DNA of 64,000 nucleotides from NCEH01 sp043195195 (GTDB taxonomy: Bacteria > Pseudomonadota > Alphaproteobacteria > Rhizobiales > Xanthobacteraceae). Under the pieces are notes generated by a model that made no database searches, was not told the DNA's origin, and saw nothing but the letters and a program-made list of their open reading frames with translations. Below, one piece after another: positions 58,434 to 64,000 of the stretch (the first letter of the stretch is position 1; the number at the start of each line of letters is the position of its first letter). The stretch is taken from contig NZ_JBAFWT010000007.1 in NCBI RefSeq assembly GCF_043195195.1, positions 1-64,000 on the forward strand, read 5' to 3'. A program made the position numbers and the translations under genes.

Positions 58434-60629
58434 ATGAACGCGAATGACACCGTCGCCTTGGCCTTGGTCGAGGACTATGCTCCGGAGACCAGTGTGGATA
58501 CCGTTCTCGATCTAGCGGCCGCGCCGCAGCGCTTCATCAACCGCGAAATCTCCTGGTTGCATTTCAACCGGCGCGTGCTCGAAGAAGCCTCAAACAAGAA
58601 TCATCCGCTGCTGGAGCAGCTGCGCTTCCTCTCCATCTCGGCCAACAATCTCGACGAATTCTTCATGGTGCGCGTCGCCGGCCTCAAGGAGCAGATCCGC
58701 GAGGGCGTCACCACTCTGAGCCCTGACGGACTCTCCCCTTCCGAGCAGCTTGCGACCATCATGGACGGCGCCGGCAATCTGATCTTCGATCAGCAGGCGC
58801 GCTGGCGCGAGCTGCGTGTGGAACTGGCCGGCGTCGGCGTCACGCTGGTGGACGGCGCGGACGTGACCGCGGCCGACATCGAGCGCCTGGAAGCCCATTT
58901 CCTGCACCATGTGTTTCCGGTGCTCACCCCGCTCGCCATCGACCCCGCCCATCCCTTCCCCTTCATTCCCAACCTCGGCTTTTCCCTGGCCCTGCAGTTG
59001 GTGCGGCAGAGCGACGGGCGCGGCATGAATGCGCTGATCCGCATCCCCGCGAAGGTGGAGCGCTTCATCCGCCTCGCCGATAGCGAACGGCAGGGCCAGC
59101 GCTTCATCACCCTTGAGCAGATGATCGGCCTGTTCATCGCCCGCCTGTTCCCGGGCTATGCGGTGAAGGGCCAGGGCGTGTTCCGCGTGATCCGCGACAG
59201 CGACCTCGACATCGAGGAAGAGGCCGAGGATCTGGTGCGCCTGTTCGAAAGCGCACTGAAGCAGCGCCGTTACGGCTCGGTGATCCGCATGGAAGCGGAC
59301 TCGGCCATGCCCGACGAATTGCGCAATTTCGTCGCCCGCGAGCTGAACGTGAAGGACGAGGAGATCTTCGTCGTCACCGGGGTGCTGGCGCTGAACGAAT
59401 TCTCCCAGCTGGTCTCGGTGGATCGGCCGGACCTGAAGTTTCCGCCCTACAATGCGCGATTTCCCGAGCGCATCCGCGACCATGGCGGAGATTGCTTTCT
59501 GGCCATTCGCGAGAAGGACATTCTGGTTCACCACCCTTATGAATCCTTTGACGTGGTGGTTCAGTTCCTTCGCCAGGCCGCCCGCGACCCCAACGTCGTC
59601 GCCATCAAGCAGACCCTCTACCGCACCTCCTCCGACAGCCCGATCGTGAAGGCGCTGGCGGAAGCCGCCGAGGCCGGCAAGTCCGTGACCGCTTTGGTGG
59701 AACTGAAGGCCCGCTTCGACGAGGAAGCCAATATCCGCTGGGCGCGCGACCTGGAGCGTGCCGGCGTGCAGGTGGTGTTCGGCTTCATCGACCTGAAGAC
59801 CCACGGCAAATTGTCCATGGTGGTGCGCCGCGAAGGCGGTGCGCTCGCCACCTATTGCCATGTGGGCACCGGCAATTATCACCCCATTACCGCGCGCATC
59901 TACACCGACCTGTCGTTCTTCACCGCCGACCCGGTGATCGCGCAGGACGTGGCGCGCATCTTCAATTTCATCACCGGCTATGCGACGCCGGGCGAGTTGG
60001 ACGTGATGGCGGTTTCCCCCACCACGCTGAAGCCGCGCATTCTCCAGAACATCGCCGAGGAGATCGAGCACGCCCGTGCCGGCCGCCCGGCGGCGATCTG
60101 GCTGAAGTGCAACTCGCTGGTGGATCCCGAGATCATCGACGCGCTTTATGCCGCCAGCGCGGCCGGCGTAAGGGTGGATTGCGTGATCCGCGGCATCTGC
60201 TGCCTGCGCCCCGGCATTCCCGGCCTGTCCGAGAACATCCAGGTGAAATCCATCGTCGGCCGGTTCCTGGAGCACAGCCGCATCTATTGCTTCGGAAACG
60301 GCCATGCGCTGCCCCACCCGGCTGCGCTGGTCTACATCTCCTCGGCCGACCTGATGACCCGCAATCTCGACCGCCGCGTCGAGACGCTCTGCCCGATCAT
60401 GAACCCCACCGTGCATGAGCAGGTGCTGGATCAGATCATGGTGGCCAATCTTATCGACAACGAACAGAGCTGGCGGGTGTTGCCCGATGGCTCTTCCGAA
60501 CGCATAGTCCCGGCGCCGGGCGAAGAATCGTTCAACGCTCATCGTTATTTCATGACCAATCCGAGCTTGTCCGGACGTGGAAAGTCTCTCAAAGATTCTT
60601 CGCCGCGCAGCCTCTACGTCCGCCGCTAA
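58434..60629 (+). CDS. ppk1: Polyphosphate kinase 1
   Basis: A 731-aa enzyme making polyphosphate from ATP. It shows FINREISWLHFNRRVLEEA near residue 27, VRVAGLKEQI, the phosphate-binding IKQTLYRTSSDSPIV, and the histidine region YCHVGTGNYHPITARIYTDL that includes the phosphorylated His, then SSADLMTRNLDRRVE. ATG 58434 has GGGGGT about 7 bases upstream; ATG 58392 is also possible. ppx follows, so synthesis and breakdown of polyphosphate are encoded together, as is usual. Confidence 0.95.
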   Translation: MNANDTVALALVEDYAPETSVDTVLDLAAAPQRFINREISWLHFNRRVLEEASNKNHPLLEQLRFLSISANNLDEFFMVRVAGLKEQIREGVTTLSPDGLSPSEQLATIMDGAGNLIFDQQARWRELRVELAGVGVTLVDGADVTAADIERLEAHFLHHVFPVLTPLAIDPAHPFPFIPNLGFSLALQLVRQSDGRGMNALIRIPAKVERFIRLADSERQGQRFITLEQMIGLFIARLFPGYAVKGQGVFRVIRDSDLDIEEEAEDLVRLFESALKQRRYGSVIRMEADSAMPDELRNFVARELNVKDEEIFVVTGVLALNEFSQLVSVDRPDLKFPPYNARFPERIRDHGGDCFLAIREKDILVHHPYESFDVVVQFLRQAARDPNVVAIKQTLYRTSSDSPIVKALAEAAEAGKSVTALVELKARFDEEANIRWARDLERAGVQVVFGFIDLKTHGKLSMVVRREGGALATYCHVGTGNYHPITARIYTDLSFFTADPVIAQDVARIFNFITGYATPGELDVMAVSPTTLKPRILQNIAEEIEHARAGRPAAIWLKCNSLVDPEIIDALYAASAAGVRVDCVIRGICCLRPGIPGLSENIQVKSIVGRFLEHSRIYCFGNGHALPHPAALVYISSADLMTRNLDRRVETLCPIMNPTVHEQVLDQIMVANLIDNEQSWRVLPDGSSERIVPAPGEESFNAHRYFMTNPSLSGRGKSLKDSSPRSLYVRR

Positions 60630-60663
60630 GGGCGGCGGGCCCGCGCCGCATACGTCCGACCAC

Positions 60664-62151
60664 ATGGCGGTGACGGCACCTGTTGCCGTCATCGACATCG
60701 GGTCGAACTCCGTGCGGCTCGTGGTGTATGAGGCGCTGAACCGCGCGCCGACGCCCATTTTCAACGAGAAGGCGCTCTGCGGTCTCGGCCGCGAAGTGCT
60801 GTCCACCGGGCGCCTCGCGCAGGACGCGGTGGACCGGGCCTTCTCGGCGCTGAGGCGCTTCCGCGCCCTGTGCGACGCCATGGGGGTGGGCGTGGTCTAT
60901 GCCCTCGCCACGGCGGCCGCGCGCGATGCGGAGAACGGCCCCACCTTCATCGCCGAATGCGAATCGATCTGCCGCACGCAGGTGGAGATTCTCTCCGGCC
61001 GCCGCGAGGCGGAACTCGCCGCCTTCGGCATCGTCTCCGGTGTCCATTCGCCGGACGGGGTGGTGGGCGACCTCGGCGGCGGATCGCTGGAACTGGTGGA
61101 CGTGAAGCGCCTCAAGGTCGGTGCCGGTATCACCTTGCCGCTCGGCGTGCTGGCGCTGCAGGACCGCTCCGGCAAGTCGCTGCGCAAGTCGGAAAAGATC
61201 ATCCGCGACGCGGTGCGTGAGGCGCCCGTGCTCACCGGCCTCGCCGGACGGACCTTCTATGCGGTAGGCGGCACCTGGCGCGCGCTCGCGCGGCTGCACA
61301 TGTTCCAGAAGGGCTATCCGCTGCACGTCATGCACGGCTACGTGATGTCGGCGAAGGAAGCGCTGGATTTCACCCGCATCGTCCATCGCGCCGACGCCGA
61401 GGCGCTGTCCCACATCGACGCCATCTCTGACGCTCGCCGCTCGTTGCTCGCCTATGGCGCGCTGGTGCTGGAGAATGTGGTGCGCGAGGGCCGCCCGTCG
61501 GAAGTGGCGATCTCCGCCCTCGGCGTGCGCGAGGGCCTGCTCTATTCCCTGCTCGATGCCGAGCAACGCAAGGAAGACCCCCTGCTCGCAGCCGCGCGCG
61601 AGCTGAACGAGCTGCGCTCGCGCTCGCCGCAGCATGGCGAGGAACTGGTGCTGTGGACGGATTCCTTCTTCGAATCCTCACGCGCCTTGGAGGAGAGCGC
61701 CGACGAGCGCCGCCTGCGGCAGGCCGCCTGCCTGCTCGCGGATATCGGCTGGCGCGCCCATCCCGATTATCGCAGCGAGCAGAGCCTGAACATCATCGCC
61801 CATGCCGCATTCGTGGGCGTGGACCATCCCGGCCGGGCCTATATCGCGCTGGCGGTTTATTTCCGCCATATCGGCCTGTCCGAGGACGAAGCCGCCCCGC
61901 GCATCCTCGAGCTGGTCTCCACCGGCATGCTGGACCGGGCGCGGATTCTCGGCGCATGCATGCGCGTCGCCTACCTTCTGTCGGCCGCCATGCCCGGCAT
62001 TCTGCCCCGCACGGAGCTGGAGGTGCGCGGGGAAACCGTGGTGCTGAGCGTGCCGCAGGATCTCGCGGACCTCGTCAACGATCGCGTGCAGAGCCGCCTG
62101 CGCCAACTGAGCAAACTGATCGGCCGCGAACCCGTGGTGGTGACGATCTGA
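60664..62151 (+). CDS. ppx: Exopolyphosphatase / guanosine pentaphosphatase (Ppx/GppA)
   Basis: A 495-aa ASKHA-fold phosphatase. Phosphate loops AVIDIGSNSVRLVVYEA (residues about 8-24) and GDLGGGSLELVDV near 130 are intact; the long C-terminal half is the HD-like domain typical of alphaproteobacterial Ppx. ATG 60664 is chosen, 35 bases after ppk1; a GTG at 60577 would overlap ppk1. It degrades polyphosphate from its end and may also act on pppGpp. Confidence 0.94.
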   Translation: MAVTAPVAVIDIGSNSVRLVVYEALNRAPTPIFNEKALCGLGREVLSTGRLAQDAVDRAFSALRRFRALCDAMGVGVVYALATAAARDAENGPTFIAECESICRTQVEILSGRREAELAAFGIVSGVHSPDGVVGDLGGGSLELVDVKRLKVGAGITLPLGVLALQDRSGKSLRKSEKIIRDAVREAPVLTGLAGRTFYAVGGTWRALARLHMFQKGYPLHVMHGYVMSAKEALDFTRIVHRADAEALSHIDAISDARRSLLAYGALVLENVVREGRPSEVAISALGVREGLLYSLLDAEQRKEDPLLAAARELNELRSRSPQHGEELVLWTDSFFESSRALEESADERRLRQAACLLADIGWRAHPDYRSEQSLNIIAHAAFVGVDHPGRAYIALAVYFRHIGLSEDEAAPRILELVSTGMLDRARILGACMRVAYLLSAAMPGILPRTELEVRGETVVLSVPQDLADLVNDRVQSRLRQLSKLIGREPVVVTI

Positions 62152-62169
62152 GCGATGCCCTCCCGTCAG

Positions 62170-62196
62170 GTGGTGCTCCGTTGCCGGCACCACTTT
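62170..62196 (+). terminator. Possible terminator after ppx
   Basis: A 7-base stem GTGGTGC / GCACCAC with a 10-base loop is followed by TTT, 19 bases after the ppx stop. The short T tract makes it a weak candidate. Confidence 0.4.
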
Positions 62197-62304
62197 GCGG
62201 AGATTTTCGAATGTTGCTCGTTCATAAATCGTATAATTTGATAAAGAAACGCCCGCCGAGGTGAGGTGTTCTAGTTCAGGCTCGAACGGGTGGGATGCAT
62301 ACTG

Positions 62305-62967
62305 ATGGTTGACGTGCAGGAAATTTATCGAGCGAGATTTTTGGAAACGGGTCTGAGCAAGCGCGCCGAAGTGTGGCGGATTCTCTGCGCGGAATTTTTC
62401 AATCCGTTGATCGGCGATAAGAAGGATGTTCTTGATCTGGCCTGCGGCTATGGGGAGTTCATCAACAACGTCTCGGCCAAGAGCAAGACCGCAATCGACA
62501 TCAACCCCGATGCGCCCAGTCACCTCAATTCGGATGTGCGCTTCGTCATGACACCGGCGACTGACCTCGCGCCGATTCCCAGCGACAGCTTAGACGTTGC
62601 CTTTACATCCAATTTTCTTGAACATCTGCCCAACAAGGAATGCTGCGACCTCGTGCTTGGTGAGATTCTGCGCGTTCTGCGGCCGGGCGGACGCTTCATC
62701 ATTATGGGTCCGAACATTCGCTATGCCTATCGCGAGTATTGGGACTATTACGACCATTATCTCCCGCTATCGCACCTCTCGCTTGAAGAGGGACTGAAGA
62801 AGACCGGCTTCAAGGTGGTTCGCAATATTCCGCGCTTCCTGCCGTACACCATGAAGTCGAGCCTGCCGACGGCAGGTTTCCTCATTTCAGCCTATCTGAA
62901 GATGCCGTTTGTCTGGCCGCTGTTCGGCAAGCAGTTTCTCGTGGTGGGCGAGAAGCCAATCCGCTGA
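62305..62967 (+). CDS. SAM-dependent methyltransferase, lower-GC accessory gene
   Basis: A 220-aa class I methyltransferase. Motif I is VLDLACGYGEF near residue 45; ID at the next strand end (TAIDINPD), FTSNFLEHLPN and EILRVLRPGGRFIIMGPN follow. ATG 62305 is preferred over GTG 62290. Codon use and the 150 bases upstream (with TATAAT at 62232-62237) are visibly AT-richer than the neighbours, suggesting acquisition. Enzymes of this look often act in surface polysaccharide synthesis; this one stands alone between ppx and rnd. Confidence 0.82.
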   Translation: MVDVQEIYRARFLETGLSKRAEVWRILCAEFFNPLIGDKKDVLDLACGYGEFINNVSAKSKTAIDINPDAPSHLNSDVRFVMTPATDLAPIPSDSLDVAFTSNFLEHLPNKECCDLVLGEILRVLRPGGRFIIMGPNIRYAYREYWDYYDHYLPLSHLSLEEGLKKTGFKVVRNIPRFLPYTMKSSLPTAGFLISAYLKMPFVWPLFGKQFLVVGEKPIR

Positions 62968-63090
62968 GTGCAGGCATTGCGGCGTTTCGACCCGGGCCGT
63001 GGTTCAGCTCGATCCGCAAGCCGCCCGACCATCAGCCGGCCTCGCAGCCAAATGGACGCAAGCCGCGCGGGCGCATGCGTCCACCAGCCT

Positions 63091-64000
63091 TCAGACGGTC
63101 GAACTTGCGCTCGGCGCGCGTTCCACGGCCACAACGCGCCCGCGTTCCACCGCCAGCGCGAGCTTGCCGGCCTTCAGTGCCAGGGCACGCTCGCCAAACA
63201 ATTCGCGGCGCCAACCGCTCATGGCGGGGACCTCCGCCTCATCGTTCACGGCAATGCGCTCCAGGTCGTCGGTGGTGGCGATCACCTTGGCGGCGACGGC
63301 GTGCTGCTCCGCGGTCATGCGCAGCAGCACCTTCAGCAGTTCCACCGTGGCAGAGGCGCCGTTGGGCAGCGGCTTGTCGCGCTCGATGCGCGGCAGGGTC
63401 TTGGGATCGCGGGCAAGGCCCTTGCGCACCGCCTCCAGCACCGCTTCCCCATAGCGCGAGCGCTCGAACCCCTTGGGTAGAGAGCGCAGCTCGGCCAGCT
63501 TCTCCGGCGTCTGCGGCTGCTGCAAGGCGATTTCGCCGATGACGTCGTCCTTTATGATGCGCCCGCGTGGCTGGTCGCGGGCCTGCGCCTCGCGCTCGCG
63601 CCACGCGGCGAGTTCGACCAGCACGGCCAGTTCGCGCGGCTTGCGCACGCGCGATTTCAGCCGCTCCCAGGCATTCTCCGGTTCCTGGCTGTAGGTGGCC
63701 GGGGATGTGAGCACCTTCATCTCCTCCCCGACCCATTCGCCACGCCCGCGCGTCTGCAGATCTTCCAGCAGTTTCAGGTAGATATCGCGCAGATGGGTGA
63801 CGTCGGCGATGGCATAGACCAACTGCGCCTGGCTCAACGGCCGGCGCGACCAGTCGGTGAAGCGCGAGGACTTGTCGATGGCGTGGCCGCATACGCGCTG
63901 CACCAGCTGGTCGTAGGAGATGCTGTCCCCATAGCCGAGCACCATGGCCGCCACCTGGGTGTCAAACACCGGGTGCGGAATGATGCCGGCGAGGTGCCAG
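63091..64000 (-). CDS. rnd: Ribonuclease D, 3' part (runs off the window)
   Basis: The C-terminal 303 residues are present; the frame is open to the right edge and the N-terminus lies beyond. It begins WHLAGIIPHPVFDTQVAAM, where FDTQ includes the third DEDD-site Asp. YAIADVTHLRDIY carries the last conserved Tyr-x3-Asp of the exonuclease site. The HRDC-like helical domains follow (ELAAWREREAQARDQPRGR near the middle). RNase D trims tRNA 3' ends. The 123-base gap after the methyltransferase gene has no feature. Confidence 0.93.
   Translation of the reverse strand, partial: WHLAGIIPHPVFDTQVAAMVLGYGDSISYDQLVQRVCGHAIDKSSRFTDWSRRPLSQAQLVYAIADVTHLRDIYLKLLEDLQTRGRGEWVGEEMKVLTSPATYSQEPENAWERLKSRVRKPRELAVLVELAAWREREAQARDQPRGRIIKDDVIGEIALQQPQTPEKLAELRSLPKGFERSRYGEAVLEAVRKGLARDPKTLPRIERDKPLPNGASATVELLKVLLRMTAEQHAVAAKVIATTDDLERIAVNDEAEVPAMSGWRRELFGERALALKAGKLALAVERGRVVAVERAPSASSTV

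Overview
This is a GC-rich chromosomal window from an alphaproteobacterium. The gene set and gene neighbours fit the Hyphomicrobiales (Rhizobiales), probably near Xanthobacteraceae. The signs are a three-gene petABC operon, DUF2849-cysI-DUF934-cysH sulfur genes, HdaA, an Omp19-like lipoprotein, and CTCTCCC-type intergenic palindromes. Family placement is an inference from gene content; no database comparison was possible. I saw no tRNA, rRNA, insertion sequence, prophage or CRISPR array.

Region 1 (about 1-15.6 kb) is the accessory part. It reads as a surface-protein export and glycosylation locus. On the plus strand it holds a protein with a ChW-like motif, a large RTX-repeat protein broken by a one-base frameshift in a G run, two SapC-family proteins, a GT4 glycosyltransferase, a type I secretion ABC ATPase and its HlyD-type adaptor. 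Convergent to these on the minus strand lie a methyltransferase and two very large GT2-like proteins. Together they suggest an RTX surface layer or adhesin that is exported by the type I system and probably glycosylated. A TolC-type outer membrane partner is not in the window.

Region 2 (15.6-30.7 kb): a decayed small membrane protein, a LysR regulator, a TPR protein, ispE, ynfA, a sedolisin-like S53 protease whose C-terminus looks like a type I secretion substrate, a long-chain polyprenyl diphosphate synthase, DUF2007, a TrmN6-like methyltransferase, a parS-like site, an S49 peptidase, a small membrane protein and a MacAB-type efflux pair.

Region 3 (30.7-41.4 kb): an EamA transporter, moaA, a DUF971 protein, formate-tetrahydrofolate ligase, a repeat-rich spacer, nadE, trmL and the cytochrome bc1 operon petABC followed by a strong terminator.

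Region 4 (41.5-49.0 kb): sulfate uptake (sbp-cysT-cysW-cysA) and sulfate reduction (DUF2849-cysI-DUF934-cysH), all on the minus strand. The two transcription units share a CGTT-N10-AACG dyad placed 59 and 61 bases before the first start codon, a candidate common operator.

Region 5 (49.2-64 kb): an ArsR-type repressor divergent from a quinone oxidoreductase with two matching operator palindromes between them, an old yellow enzyme, a nitronate monooxygenase, an enoyl-CoA hydratase family protein, an Omp19-like lipoprotein, an SDR, a CDP-alcohol phosphatidyltransferase, an AI-2E family transporter, hdaA, ppk1, ppx, a lower-GC methyltransferase, and the 3' part of RNase D running off the right edge.
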